Below are positions 41,378 to 51,300 of a DNA stretch of 64,000 nucleotides, piece by piece (positions within the stretch are counted from its first letter, which is position 1; each line of letters starts with the position of its first letter). The position numbers were made by a program, and so were the translations under genes. This DNA is from Solirubrobacter pauli (GTDB taxonomy: Bacteria > Actinomycetota > Thermoleophilia > Solirubrobacterales > Solirubrobacteraceae), in NCBI RefSeq assembly GCF_003633755.1, contig NZ_RBIL01000001.1:419426-483425 (forward strand), read 5' to 3'. Under the pieces are notes generated by a model. It had not been told where the DNA came from, did no database searches, and saw only the letters and a program-made list of their open reading frames with translations.

Positions 41378-42940
41378 GTGAGACCGGAGCACGAGGCGGG
41401 CGAGCACCAGCGCGAAGACCAGCGCGCCGCCCGCATACCGGACGTCGCCCCCGACGTCCCGCAGTCCACCCACGACCGGCTGCTCGGCCTCCAGCAGCAG
41501 GTCGGGAACGCCGCCTTCGGCCGGATGGTGAGCCGCTGGAAGGCGGGGAAGGCGATCCTCGCGCGCGAGGACATCCCGACCGAGGCCGAGATCGCCGAGG
41601 CGGAGGCGTGGGCCGCCGAGGGCAAGCGCAGCGGCAAGGACCTCACGCCGGGCGCCGGCGGCTCCGGGCTGAACAACGCGCCGGGCGGCTTCGACGCCGA
41701 GTACGACCCCAAGCTCGGCGAACTGACGATCATCATGCGCTGCGGCGTCGAGTTCGTCGACGGCATCTCCAAGGCCGGCGTCGCCCGTCCGGGGCTGGAG
41801 AAGGAGCTCGAGAAGGCCAACGCGCTCCCGACCGAGGTGCAGCGCCAGCAGCGGCTCGCGCTGTTCCGCTGGGGCGAGGGCGAGGACGCGATCGACAAGA
41901 CCACCTTCCGCACCGACGTGGAGAACGAGGTCGAGCCGTTCTGGAGCGGCAAGCACCAGTTCTTCATGCGCAAGAAGGGCTGGAGCTGGCTCGGCGCGAC
42001 CGTCAAGGTGGACCTGAAGGTCGACAACAAGTCGCGGCTGCCCGACGCGCACCTGACCATGAAGCCCGTCAAGGTGCCGGACACCGTCAGCCTGGGCGCG
42101 AACGTCGAGCCGGGCGCGGCGACCAACGCGCGCGACCAGGTCATGAACGTCACGAGCAACGTGAACGCCTCGGGCTCGTTCCTGAACCACTTCGTGACGT
42201 TCGACGTCGGCCAGTCGGCCATCAAGGCCGGCCAGGACACGAAGCTGCAGAAGGTGATCGACACGTTCAAGGGCGCGGAGACCGCGCCCGGGTCCGGCGT
42301 CGCCGACGCCCGCTCGATCCAGACGCCCGTGTTCCTCACCGGCCACGCGAGCAAGACCGGCAACGCCGACCTCAACCAGCGGCTCTCCGAGGAGCGCGCC
42401 CGCTCCGTCGAGGCGTTCATGAAGGCCCACGGGTTCGTCAACACCGAGGTGCGGACGGCCGAGATGGGCGTCGGGGACACTGAGGCCACCGGCGGCGAGG
42501 TCGAGCAGGACCGGCGCGTGGACATCCAGATCGGCAGCGGGAACAGCCAGAACACGCTCCGGCACGAGTTCGGCCACGCGTTCGGCCTGGGTGACGAGTA
42601 CGCGTCGACGCCGCTCGTCAGCCCCGGTCAGACGCCCGCGCAGGGCACGCCCGCGATGGGCGACACCGCGACCCATGACAACCTCGTCAAGAACATGGTC
42701 GACGCGGGCGGCACGCCGCTCAAGGGCGCCGTCTGCGAGCCCACCGACTCGATCATGTCCGTCGGCGACGTCGTGCGCCCGCAACACTACGCGACGTTCC
42801 ACGCCTCGCTGACCAAGATCACGGAGCCGCACGGCCCCTGGGCGCTCGGCTCGCCCACGGCGAAGAACGAGGCGCTGCCCGGCGCCGCCGGGGCGGGCGG
42901 GACCGCGCCGACGCCCGACCCCGACGCCGTCCCCGTGTGA
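41378..42940 (+). CDS. OmpA-like / metzincin fusion with an LQxxxGN N-terminal motif
   Basis: 520 residues, no signal peptide. The N-terminus is disordered and then holds RLLGLQQQVGNAAFGRMV (about 34-51), the LQxxxGN motif common in proteins linked to extracellular contractile injection systems (DUF4157-type). A domain of unknown fold follows (about 95-265, with two Trp-rich strands near WSWLGA). An OmpA-like domain comes next (about 270-388: VFLTGHASKTGNADLNQRLS, EERARSVEAF and RRVDIQI). A metzincin-type zinc protease ends the protein: HEFGHAFGLGDEY and the Met-turn-like DSIMSVGDVV. A lipoprotein gene overlaps its stop. Cargo or effector role is an inference. Confidence 0.8.
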   Translation: MRPEHEAGEHQREDQRAARIPDVAPDVPQSTHDRLLGLQQQVGNAAFGRMVSRWKAGKAILAREDIPTEAEIAEAEAWAAEGKRSGKDLTPGAGGSGLNNAPGGFDAEYDPKLGELTIIMRCGVEFVDGISKAGVARPGLEKELEKANALPTEVQRQQRLALFRWGEGEDAIDKTTFRTDVENEVEPFWSGKHQFFMRKKGWSWLGATVKVDLKVDNKSRLPDAHLTMKPVKVPDTVSLGANVEPGAATNARDQVMNVTSNVNASGSFLNHFVTFDVGQSAIKAGQDTKLQKVIDTFKGAETAPGSGVADARSIQTPVFLTGHASKTGNADLNQRLSEERARSVEAFMKAHGFVNTEVRTAEMGVGDTEATGGEVEQDRRVDIQIGSGNSQNTLRHEFGHAFGLGDEYASTPLVSPGQTPAQGTPAMGDTATHDNLVKNMVDAGGTPLKGAVCEPTDSIMSVGDVVRPQHYATFHASLTKITEPHGPWALGSPTAKNEALPGAAGAGGTAPTPDPDAVPV

Positions 42941-43662
42941 GATGGCTCGCGTGCGCGTTGATCGTGTTGTGCGGATGCGGGTCCGCCCCGGAGTCCCCGG
43001 TGGCTGAGCCCGCCCGCGACGCCGCCGGGGTGCTGTTCGCCTACGAGGCCGGCAACCACCTGCACCGCTACGGCGGGCGCGTCTTCGAGGACGGCCGCTA
43101 CGAGCTGTTCAGCGGCGAGCCGGACTGGGAGGCGTTCGAGCCGTTCACGGCCGATCAGGTCGACGAGATCGCCGCGGCCGTCGACGAGGCCCGAGGGCTG
43201 CCGGCCGAGATCCACGGCACCGGCACGCCGCCGCCGGACGTCGCCCGCGCGACGTTCACCCTGCGTGACAAGGAGGTCCTCGTCGACCAGTACCCGCGTG
43301 CGTCGCCGCCGGAGCTGGAGGCGATCCTCGAGCTGATCGCCCGGCTGCGCAAGAAGGCGCCGGTCGCGAGCACGTGGACGGTGTGGACGGGCACGGACAC
43401 CGTGACGCTCGACGTGCCGTGCGACATGGGCGACGTGCCCGTGCTCGCCGACCTGCGCGACGCGCTGTTCATGCCCTCCCCCAGCGCCGCCGCGCCACGG
43501 CTCCAGGACCCGCCGGCCGGCACGCCGCTCGTCCGGATCGAGTTCGCGAACGGCGAGACGCACACGGTCGCGGCCGACGAGGACGAGCCCGGCCGCGCCG
43601 ACGCCGTCAAGGCCGCGCTGTCCGCCACGGACTGGGCGAAGCTCCCGCCGCGCCTGTGCTGA
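42937..43662 (+). CDS. lipoprotein coupled to the metallopeptidase gene
   Basis: 241 residues. GTG start overlaps the metallopeptidase stop by 4 bases (GTGA). Lipobox region MRWLACALIVLCGCGSAPES (two candidate Cys). The mature domain has a long alpha/beta arrangement: AGVLFAYEAGNHLHRYGGRV, FTADQVDEIAAAVDEARGLP, ELEAILELIARLRKKAPVAS and VTLDVPCDMGDVPVLADLRD. The family is not recognised. Tight coupling to a protease that may be exported is compatible with an immunity or inhibitor role, but no inhibitor motif is visible. Confidence 0.7.
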   Translation: MRWLACALIVLCGCGSAPESPVAEPARDAAGVLFAYEAGNHLHRYGGRVFEDGRYELFSGEPDWEAFEPFTADQVDEIAAAVDEARGLPAEIHGTGTPPPDVARATFTLRDKEVLVDQYPRASPPELEAILELIARLRKKAPVASTWTVWTGTDTVTLDVPCDMGDVPVLADLRDALFMPSPSAAAPRLQDPPAGTPLVRIEFANGETHTVAADEDEPGRADAVKAALSATDWAKLPPRLC

Positions 43663-43677
43663 GCGTCTACCATCCAG

Positions 43678-43691
43678 GGTCGATTTCGACC
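43678..43691. promoter_or_regulatory. short palindrome GGTCGA-TT-TCGACC
   Basis: A 6-bp perfect inverted repeat with 2-base spacer lies 16 bases before the ATG of the next small gene, after a TACCAT that could be its -10 element. It may be an operator. Short arms make this tentative. Confidence 0.3.
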
Positions 43692-43707
43692 TTCACGAGG
43701 ACGCACC

Positions 43708-43968
43708 ATGGCTGAGAAGAAGAAGAACGCCAAGATGGCGAACCGCAACGTCGGCGTCGAGGTCATCAAGGATGACGGCGACAAGTACGTTGTGATCCGT
43801 GACGGCTTCCGCGTCTACGGCGGCAAGGGCGTCGCCCTGGCCGAGGCCGTCCGCCTGGCCACGAGCCTGGAGGCGTCCGCCGGCGTCTCGCGCATCAACG
43901 GCGACGGCTCCGTCACCCCGGGCACCGTCACCGACGCCGGCGAGTTCGTCGAGTACGTCGCCGCCTAG
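43708..43968 (+). CDS. small basic/acidic hypothetical protein
   Basis: 86 residues. Lys-rich start (MAEKKKNAKMANRNVGVEVI), then a small beta-rich core (DDGDKYVVIRDGFRVYGGKG), a helix (VALAEAVRLATSLEASAGVS) and a C-terminal strand-helix. GAGGA near the ATG may serve as ribosome-binding site. The protein looks well folded and uses codons like its neighbours. It may be a DNA- or nucleoid-associated small protein because of its N-terminal basic patch, but that is speculation. Confidence 0.65.
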   Translation: MAEKKKNAKMANRNVGVEVIKDDGDKYVVIRDGFRVYGGKGVALAEAVRLATSLEASAGVSRINGDGSVTPGTVTDAGEFVEYVAA

Positions 43969-43975
43969 GTAGGCC

Positions 43976-44542
43976 TCACCGCGAGGCGCCCCGCTCGGGC
44001 GCCTCGCCCTCGTCGGCGTCCTGGACGTCGACGATCTTCCCCTCGGGCGGCGGCTCGTGCTCGAGGCGGATCTCCTCACGGCGGACCGGCACGGTCTGCT
44101 CCACGTGCTCCACCACCGTGTGCTTGCGCAGCCGCACGCGCTCGCGCGGCTTGGCCGGCTCCACGCCGAAGCTGACCTCCTCCTCCGAGCGCACCATCTC
44201 CGCCTCGGGCCCGGTGTCGCCCTCGAGGATCTGCGTCGGCTCGCCGTAGTGCGCGGCGAGCCGGTCCTGCTCTTCGTCGGTCAGGTTGACGTCGGCGTCG
44301 ACGTTCGGCGCCTCGCGGATCTGGTCGAGCGTGTACGGCACTTGCACGTCCTCGCCGAGCTCGCGCGCGCCGTCGAGCGGGACCATCGACTCGCGGCGGC
44401 GGAACAGGCCGGTCTGCACACCCGCGTAGGCGGGACGGTCCTGCTCGTCGAGGTAGAGGGCGCCCAGGTTCCCGGCCTTCTCGCCGTCGCGGTCGACGAC
44501 GGTCTTGCCACGCCAGGCCAGCACGGTGTCGAGATCAGGCAT
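43976..44542 (-). CDS. PRC-barrel / DUF2382 protein, shorter copy
   Basis: 188 residues from ATG at 44542. PRC-barrel domain (about 1-80: TVLAWRGKTVVDRDGEKAGN, LYLDEQDRPAYAGVQTGLFR) followed by a DUF2382 (YsnF/AvaK) region (about 115-170: VRSEEEVSFGVEPAKPRERV, RLRKHTVVEHVEQTVPVRRE). Such proteins are linked to envelope or desiccation stress and are cytoplasmic or surface-associated. It resembles the longer copy encoded at 44971-45786, and both genes flank a small membrane protein. The divergent small gene starts 44 bases away. TAGCTG lies 7 bases before the ATG. Confidence 0.85.
   Translation of the reverse strand: MPDLDTVLAWRGKTVVDRDGEKAGNLGALYLDEQDRPAYAGVQTGLFRRRESMVPLDGARELGEDVQVPYTLDQIREAPNVDADVNLTDEEQDRLAAHYGEPTQILEGDTGPEAEMVRSEEEVSFGVEPAKPRERVRLRKHTVVEHVEQTVPVRREEIRLEHEPPPEGKIVDVQDADEGEAPERGASR
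43982..44006. terminator. hairpin at the convergent gene ends
   Basis: CGAGGCGCC (43982-43990) and GGCGCCTCG (43998-44006) form a perfect 9-bp stem with a 7-base loop. It lies just after the small plus-strand gene, inside the 3' coding end of the PRC-barrel gene, and could terminate the plus-strand transcript. Confidence 0.5.
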
Positions 44543-44586
44543 GCCGCTACAGCTACCCATCAGGCCGACTGGGTAGCACTGCGCGC

Positions 44587-44928
44587 GTGACCACCGCGAT
44601 CATCATCGTCGCCGTCGTGCTCGTCCTGGTGCTCGTCGCCGTGCTGCTGTTGCGCGCACGGCGTCCCGACCCGGCACAGCGCCGGGTCGAGGCCCGCGCC
44701 CGCCGGGCGGAGGCGGGACGCCACGAGGAGGCCGCCGCCGAGGCCGAGCAGACCGCCGGCCAGCTCCGCGCGCATGCGCAGGAAGAACGGCAGGCCGCCG
44801 AGGAGCACGCGCGCAAGGCGCGTGAAGCCGCCGGCGAGGCCGACCGGGTGCAGGCCGAGGCGCGTGAGCGCCAGGAGGCTGCGGCCGAGCAGGCGCAGCG
44901 CGCCCGCGACATCGACCCCGACGCGTAG
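44587..44928 (+). CDS. small membrane-anchored coiled-coil protein
   Basis: 113 residues from GTG. The N-terminus is a single membrane helix (TTAIIIVAVVLVLVLVAVLL) followed by an Arg-rich stop-transfer and a long charged Ala/Glu/Arg helix (about 30-105) with heptad features, ending RARDIDPDA. It should be anchored in the membrane with a cytoplasmic coiled coil. Located between two PRC-barrel/DUF2382 genes, it may form a scaffold with them. TAGCAC is 7 bases before the GTG. Confidence 0.75.
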   Translation: MTTAIIIVAVVLVLVLVAVLLLRARRPDPAQRRVEARARRAEAGRHEEAAAEAEQTAGQLRAHAQEERQAAEEHARKAREAAGEADRVQAEARERQEAAAEQAQRARDIDPDA

Positions 44929-44931
44929 GCG

Positions 44932-44957
44932 GGGCCGGCGCGTCAGCGCGCCGGCCC
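44932..44957. terminator. strong bidirectional terminator hairpin
   Basis: GGGCCGGCGCG (44932-44942) and CGCGCCGGCCC (44947-44957) form a perfect 11-bp GC stem with a TCAG tetraloop, in the 42-bp gap between two convergent genes. No T-run follows. Confidence 0.75.
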
Positions 44958-44970
44958 TCGCCCGCAGGCG

Positions 44971-45786
44971 TCAGCGGCGGTTGTCGTCGTCGACGTCGAT
45001 GCGCTCGGAGCGCACCGTCTCGGAGACCTCGCGCTGCTCGGTCTCGACGTCCTTCTCGAGGCGCACGCGCTCCTTGGGCACCGTGCGCTTCTCGACGACG
45101 GGCTCCTCGGCGCGGAGCGTCACCTCGTGCTCCTCCTCGGAGATGTCCGGGCCGTCGAGCGCGTCACCGCGGTTCGCGTCGGTGATCGGCTCGCGCTCGA
45201 GGCGGACCTCCTCGCGGCGGACCGGCACCGTCTCGGTGACCTGGTCCTCGACCACGTACTTCTTCAGCCGGACGCGGCCGGCTTCGCGCTCCGTGGTGCC
45301 GACGTGCAGCTCCTCCTCCGAGCGCGTCATCGCGCTGTCGGTGTTCGGGCCGCTCGTGTCGGTGCCGGGGCCGCCGACCTCGCCGCGGGTCGTGTCGCGG
45401 TCATGGTCGCGATCGTGGTCGCGGTCGAGCACGCCGGCGTCGCGGTCGCGGTCGCCGTCGAAGTCGCGGTACTCGCGCCCGTAGTGCTGGTAGAGCGCGC
45501 GCTCCTCCTCGTGGGAGAGCTCGCCGTCGGCGTCGACCTTCGGCGCGTCCTTGACCTGCGCCTTCTCGAACGGGACGCGGACACCATCACCCGACGCCTG
45601 CGCGTTCTGCAGCGGGACGAAGCTGCGCTTGGTCCCGAACAGGCCGGTGGTGACCACCGCCCATTCCGGCTCGTCGGTCTCCCGGTCGAGGTAGATGTCC
45701 TCGATCGTGCCGATCTTGTCGCCGTCGTTGTCGACCAGGTCCTGGCCGCGCCAACTGAGCACGTCCTCGCGGGCGTACGTCGCCAT
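44971..45786 (-). CDS. PRC-barrel / DUF2382 protein, longer copy
   Basis: 271 residues with an excellent ribosome-binding site (AGGAGG 8 bases before ATG). PRC-barrel (about 1-85: DVLSWRGQDLVDNDGDKIGT, IYLDRETDEPEWAVVTTGLF), then a very acidic/basic repeat linker (about 105-135, DRDRDAGVLDRDHDRDHDRD), then a two-unit DUF2382 region (about 150-270: VRLKKYVVEDQVTETVPVRR and RLEKDVETEQREVSETVRSE). Usually induced by osmotic or oxidative stress. The linker could be flexible or bind divalent cations. The strong ribosome-binding site suggests an abundant protein. Confidence 0.87.
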   Translation of the reverse strand: MATYAREDVLSWRGQDLVDNDGDKIGTIEDIYLDRETDEPEWAVVTTGLFGTKRSFVPLQNAQASGDGVRVPFEKAQVKDAPKVDADGELSHEEERALYQHYGREYRDFDGDRDRDAGVLDRDHDRDHDRDTTRGEVGGPGTDTSGPNTDSAMTRSEEELHVGTTEREAGRVRLKKYVVEDQVTETVPVRREEVRLEREPITDANRGDALDGPDISEEEHEVTLRAEEPVVEKRTVPKERVRLEKDVETEQREVSETVRSERIDVDDDNRR

Positions 45787-46008
45787 GGTTCGTTCCTCCT
45801 GAGGTGGGATTACGACTGGTGACGGCCTCCCCGAGGCACCGGCCGTCGTCCTTGAAGCCTCACCACCGCCCGCCGCCGGAAAACGATCTCACGGCCCGTG
45901 CGTACGCCTTTCGTCACGTTTGCGACGGGGCCGTCAACCCAGCGCCAACGATGTTTCTGGACGGGTCTCCGATGGCAAGACCTCCGAGCCCGTTGGTAGC
46001 GTCGCCGG
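45787..46008. other. 222-bp intergenic region with divergent promoters
   Basis: Between the longer PRC/DUF2382 gene and the next plus-strand gene no reading frame is convincing. It holds the ribosome-binding site of the minus-strand gene, a relatively AT-rich stretch (about 45895-45960, containing GGAAAACGATCTC and TTTCGTCACGTTTGCG) that probably carries a stress-type promoter, and TAGCGT at 45997-46002, 6 bases before the ATG at 46009. Confidence 0.5.
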
Positions 46009-46335
46009 ATGTCCGACGACGCCCTCGACCGGCTGCTGCGCCGCCCGTCCGTGGTGGCCGCGGTCCGCGACCTCGGCGTCACCTCCCTGGCGGTCGAGGA
46101 CGTGCTCGTCGCACTGCGCGCCTTCGGCCCGGTGCGGATCGAGATCGACGACGACCGCGAGCAGCCCTATGTGTGCCGGCTGCGGGCGGGCGACGCGGTC
46201 GAGAGCGGCCGGGGCCGCACCGTGCTGCACGCGGCGCTCGTGTGCTGGGCGGGCGCGCTGGAAGGCCTGAGCGACTACACGCAGCAAGGCGTGGCGGACC
46301 TCGAGCGCTTCCTGCTCGGGCCCGACCTCGCGTAG
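46009..46335 (+). CDS. hypothetical protein
   Basis: 108 residues, no recognised domain: helix (DDALDRLLRRPSVVAAVRDL), then VEDVLVALRAFGPVRIEIDD strands, DREQPYVCRLRAGDAVESGR and a C-terminal helical part LHAALVCWAGALEGLSDYTQ. Two Cys could pair. TAGCGT is exactly 6 bases before the ATG. Its stop codon TAG forms the first bases of a TAGTAT element that probably starts the riboswitch RNA upstream of glyA, so the two genes are separately transcribed. Confidence 0.65.
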   Translation: MSDDALDRLLRRPSVVAAVRDLGVTSLAVEDVLVALRAFGPVRIEIDDDREQPYVCRLRAGDAVESGRGRTVLHAALVCWAGALEGLSDYTQQGVADLERFLLGPDLA

Positions 46336-46338
46336 TAT
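46333..46338 (+). promoter_or_regulatory. -10-like TAGTAT for the riboswitch-glyA transcript
   Basis: TAGTAT overlaps the TAG stop of the preceding gene. A start about 6-8 bases downstream (near 46345) would place the riboswitch at the very 5' end of the RNA, as expected. Confidence 0.45.
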
Positions 46339-46342
46339 CCAG

Positions 46343-46419
46343 CTGCGCGCCGTGACTGGCGCTCGGGTGGAAGTGACCACCGGGAAGCGGCGCGACCCTG
46401 ATCGCCGCGCGCCTGGGCA
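46343..46419 (+). ncRNA. ZTP (pfl) riboswitch upstream of glyA
   Basis: The sequence carries the conserved features of the ZTP-sensing pfl motif: CCGTGACTGGCG (46350-46361), the hairpin GGTGG-AAGTGA-CCACC (46366-46381) followed by GGGAAG, a variable hairpin with stem GCGGCG/CGCCGC (46387-46408), and the 3' GCGCCTGGGCA (46409-46419) that forms the pseudoknot. ZTP riboswitches sense the purine intermediate ZMP/ZTP and turn on one-carbon genes when 10-formyl-THF is low. The aptamer ends only 14 bases before the ribosome-binding site GGAGG, so control is likely at translation initiation rather than by a terminator. Confidence 0.88.
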
Positions 46420-46443
46420 CCAATCCGATCCACGGAGGTGCTC

Positions 46444-47682
<1,239 letters not shown>

Positions 47683-47710
47683 AGGCCCAGTGCCTTCATG
47701 TGAACCGGCG

Positions 47711-47751
47711 AGGTCATGGCTCAAGCTGAGGTGGAGCCTGAGCTATGACCT
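47711..47751. terminator. long imperfect hairpin between glyA and the cupin gene
   Basis: AGGTCATGGCTCAAGCT (47711-47727) pairs with AGCCTGAGCTATGACCT (47735-47751): 17 positions with one wobble and one mismatch, 7-base loop. It overlaps the stop codon of the convergent cupin gene. A smaller stem (AAGGC/GCCTT, 47682-47696) lies right at the glyA stop. Likely bidirectional terminator. Confidence 0.65.
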
Positions 47752-48270
47752 GCGGATGCGCAGGTGATCGCCCACCGTGACCGTGCCGTCCGCGTCGAGC
47801 ACGATCGGCGTGGCGCCGAGCGCGACGGGTGACGGCGCGATCACGATCTCGTCCGCGGGGCGCAGGCCCGCGCCGCCGGCGGGCGGGTCGTGCTGGTCGA
47901 ACGGCACGCGCCGCCGGTCCCGCAGGCCGCGCATGTAGTCGCCGAAGCCGGTGCCCGGCATGTGCAGGTTCACGTACCAGAGGTCGACGGCGCCGGCGTT
48001 GCGGAACCCGTGGGCGACCATGGGCGGGACGAGCACGATGGTCCCCGCGCCCGCGGTCCGCGCACCGCCTTCGACCTTCAGCGTCAGCGTCCCTTCCAGG
48101 ACCACGAAGACGTCGGTGTGCCCGCGGTGCACGTGTAGGTCCGCCCCGTCGCGGCCCGGCGCGAAGCGCGACAGCGTCGCGTGCACGGCATCCAGCTCGG
48201 CCAGCAGCTCGACGGTCCGATCCGCCGAGTCCCCGATCAGCTCACCCTGTCCCGGCGTCAACTCCAGCAT
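47743..48270 (-). CDS. cupin-domain protein
   Basis: 175 residues from ATG at 48270. The cupin motif 1 is HVHRGHTDVFVVLEGTLTLK (His-His-Glu type metal site, GxxHxHxxxxExxxVLxG) and motif 2 is VPPMVAHGFRNAGAVD. The remaining part holds a strand-rich extension after MPGTGFGDYM. Single-domain cupins of this sort include isomerases, dioxygenases and sugar-binding proteins; the reaction is not predictable. TAGCCT ends 7 bases before the ATG on the minus strand. Confidence 0.82.
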   Translation of the reverse strand: MLELTPGQGELIGDSADRTVELLAELDAVHATLSRFAPGRDGADLHVHRGHTDVFVVLEGTLTLKVEGGARTAGAGTIVLVPPMVAHGFRNAGAVDLWYVNLHMPGTGFGDYMRGLRDRRRVPFDQHDPPAGGAGLRPADEIVIAPSPVALGATPIVLDADGTVTVGDHLRIRRS

Positions 48271-48328
48271 GAGACCGAGGCTATCGGGGCGTTGCGCCGA
48301 CCTCCGAACGCTGATAGAGACCACGCAC

Positions 48329-51300
48329 ATGGCGGAGCTGTCCGTCGGCGCGACCTTCGCCGGCCACGAGATCCTGGGCGTCGCGGGCCGGGGCGGCATG
48401 GGCGTCGTGTACCGCGCGCGGGACCTGCGCCTCAAGCGCGAGGTGGCGCTGAAGGTGATCGCGCCGGAGCAGTCGGCCGAGCCGGAGTTCCGGACGCGCT
48501 TCCGTCGCGAGTGCGAGGTCGCCGCCTCGCTGCACCACCCGAACCTGATCCCGGTCTACACGGCCGGCGAGGAGGACGGGCACCTGTACGTGACCATGCG
48601 GTACGTCGACGGCGTCGACCTCGCGCACCTGATCGACCGGCGCGGCCGTCTCACGCCGGAGCGGGCGGTGGCGATCATCGTGCAGGTCGCCCGGGCGCTC
48701 GACGCGGCGCACGCGTTCGGGGTCGTGCACCGCGACGTCAAGCCCGGGAACGTCCTGCTCGACGGCGATCACGCGCTGCTGACCGACTTCGGGCTCCAGC
48801 GGGACCTGAACGCGACGACCCGCGTGACCGAGCCCGGCACGCTGATCGGCTCGTTCGACTACACCGCGCCCGAGCAGCTCGAAGACGGCGACGTCGACGC
48901 GCGCACCGACGTGTACGCGCTCGGCTGCGTGCTCTACGAGGCGCTGACCGGCGAAGTGCCGTTCCCGCGTGACTCGCCCGCGGCGAAGATGTACGCGCAC
49001 CTGGGAGCGCCGGTCCCCGACCTCGACGGGCCACTCGCCGCCGTCGTGCGGCGGGCGCTCGCCAAGCGGCCGGAGCAGCGCTTCGCCAGCACCGGGGCCC
49101 TCGGCGCGGCCGCGCTGTCCGCGCTCGGCGGCGTCCCCGCCGTAGCCGCTCCGGCGCCGCGCCCGGCGCCATTGCCGCCCGCGCTGCTGGCCGAGACCGG
49201 CGCGCAGCCGTTCGTCGGGCGCGCCCATCACCGCGAGCGGATCGAGCACCACCTCGCCGCGGCCCTGGACGGCGAGCGCCGCTTCCTCCTGCTCGAGGGC
49301 GAGCCCGGGATCGGCAAGACCCGGCTCGCGAGCGAGAGCGCCCGCGACGCGCACGGGCGCGGGACGACCGTGCTCTACGGGCGCTGCGACCCGGACGCGC
49401 TGATCCCCTACCAGCCGTTCGCGATGGCGCTGCCGGACGTGCACGAGCGCGAGCGCTTCGCGTTCTTCGACGCCGTCACGCGCCGGCTCGCCCAGCGGCC
49501 GACGCTGCTGATCCTCGACGACCTGCACTGGGCCGACCCGGCCACGCTGCAGCTGCTCGCGCACGTGCTCGCCGATCCCGAGCCGATGCGGCTGCTCGTC
49601 CTCGCGACGTCCCGCGCGCGGAGTGAGCGTCTGCCCAGCCCTTCCGAGCGGCTGGCGCTCACCGGCCTCGAGCAGCACGAGCTGTCAGCGCTGGTGGTCG
49701 CGCTGGGCGAGCCGGCACCGAGCCTCGAGTCGCTGCGCAGCCTGCACGAGCGCACCGCCGGCAACCCGCTGTTCGTCGCCGAGACGCTCCACGCCGACGG
49801 CCTGCCGGACACGATCCGCGACGTCATCGAACGCCGGCTGGCGGACCTGGCGGAGCCCACGCGCCACGTCCTCGCCGTCGCCGCGGTCATGGGCCGCAGC
49901 TTCCGGCTGGACGTCCTGGAGACCCTCGCCGACGGCGCGCTCGACGCCGTCGAGGAGGCGTGCGCGAAGGGCCTGGTCCGCGAAGCCGAGCAGGTCGACC
50001 ACTTCCTGTTCGCGCACGCGCTCGTGCGCGAGACGCTCTACGAGCGCATGAGCAACGCTCGCCGCGTGCGCCTGCACCGCAGCATCGGCGAGGCGCTCGA
50101 GCGCTCGGGGACGGCCGCCCCGGCCGAGCTCGCCCGCCACTTCCACGCCGCCCGGCACCTCGAGCCCGCCAAGGCCTTCGACTACGCGGTGCAGGCGGCG
50201 CGCCGCGCCGAGTTCGAGGAGGCGGTGGCGCACTACCGCCACGCGATCGAGATCGATCCGCGGTTGGACCTCCTGCTCGCCCTCGGACGCGCGGAGCTGA
50301 CCACCGGCGAGCCGACCGCGCGGGCCACCTTCGCGCGCGCCGCCGCCCGCGCGCGGGAAGCGGGGGACGCGAGTGCCCTGGCGCAGGCCGCGCTCGGCTT
50401 CAACGCGCGCCAGGCCGCGTCCGGCGTGCTCGACCAGGACGGCATCGCGCTGCTGGAGGAGGCCGATGCGGCGCTCCAGGACGGCCCGCTGCGGGCCCGC
50501 ATCAAGGCCCGGCTCGCGGACGCGCTGCACTTCGCGCACCAGACCGACCGCACGATCGCGCTGAGCGCCGACGCGCTGGCGCTGGCCGGCGAGGACCCCG
50601 AGGCGCGCGCCGCCGCGCTCGTCGCCCGCCACACCGCGCTGCTGCACGTCGAGCACCTCGAGGAGCGGTTGGACCTCGCGCGCGAGATCATCGCCGTCGG
50701 GCACCCGGAGCTGACCGCGCTCGGGCGCTGGTGGTGCGTCTACGACCTGCTCGAAGCGGGCGAGCCGGCCGCTGCCCGGTCCCAGCACGAGGCGCTCACG
50801 CGGCTGGCCGAGCAGCTCCGCCAGCCGCTGTACCGGCACTTCGCCGCCGCGTGGGACGTCGTCTGGGCGCAGGTCGACGACCGCGTGGCCGACGTCGAGC
50901 CGCTCGCGGAGCGCGCGTTCGCCCTCGGCGTGCGCGCCGCCGCGCCGGACGCGGCGATGATCCAGGCGACCCAGGTGATGGCCGTGCGGATCCAGCAGGG
51001 CCGGTTGCGGGAGTACCTGGAGGCGGTCGCGCCGCTCGCGCGCGAGTTCCCGCATCTGGCCGGCTGGCGCGGCGCGCTCGCCCTCGGGCTGCTGATCGCC
51101 GGGCGGCGCGACGAGGGCGAGGCGGCCTACGCGGCGCTCGCGGACGCCGAGCTCCCACGCGACATGCAGTGGCTGTCGACCATGAGCTTCCTGACCTGGT
51201 GCTGCACGCTGCTCGGCGACCGCGAGCGCGCGGGCGGGTTCTACGCGGCGCTGCTGCCGTACCGCGACCGCAGCGTCCAGGACGTGCTGGCCGCCAACTG

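Noticed and set aside
41378-42940. OmpA-like domain as evidence for a Gram-negative outer membrane
   Set aside because: The domain is soluble, in a protein without signal peptide or beta barrel; OmpA-like domains also occur in Gram-positive and effector proteins, and all other genes are actinobacterial in style.
45410-45480. DRDHDRDHDRD repeat as a possible assembly error or microsatellite
   Set aside because: The frame stays open, copies are not identical at DNA level, and acidic/basic linkers of this kind are common in PRC/DUF2382 proteins.
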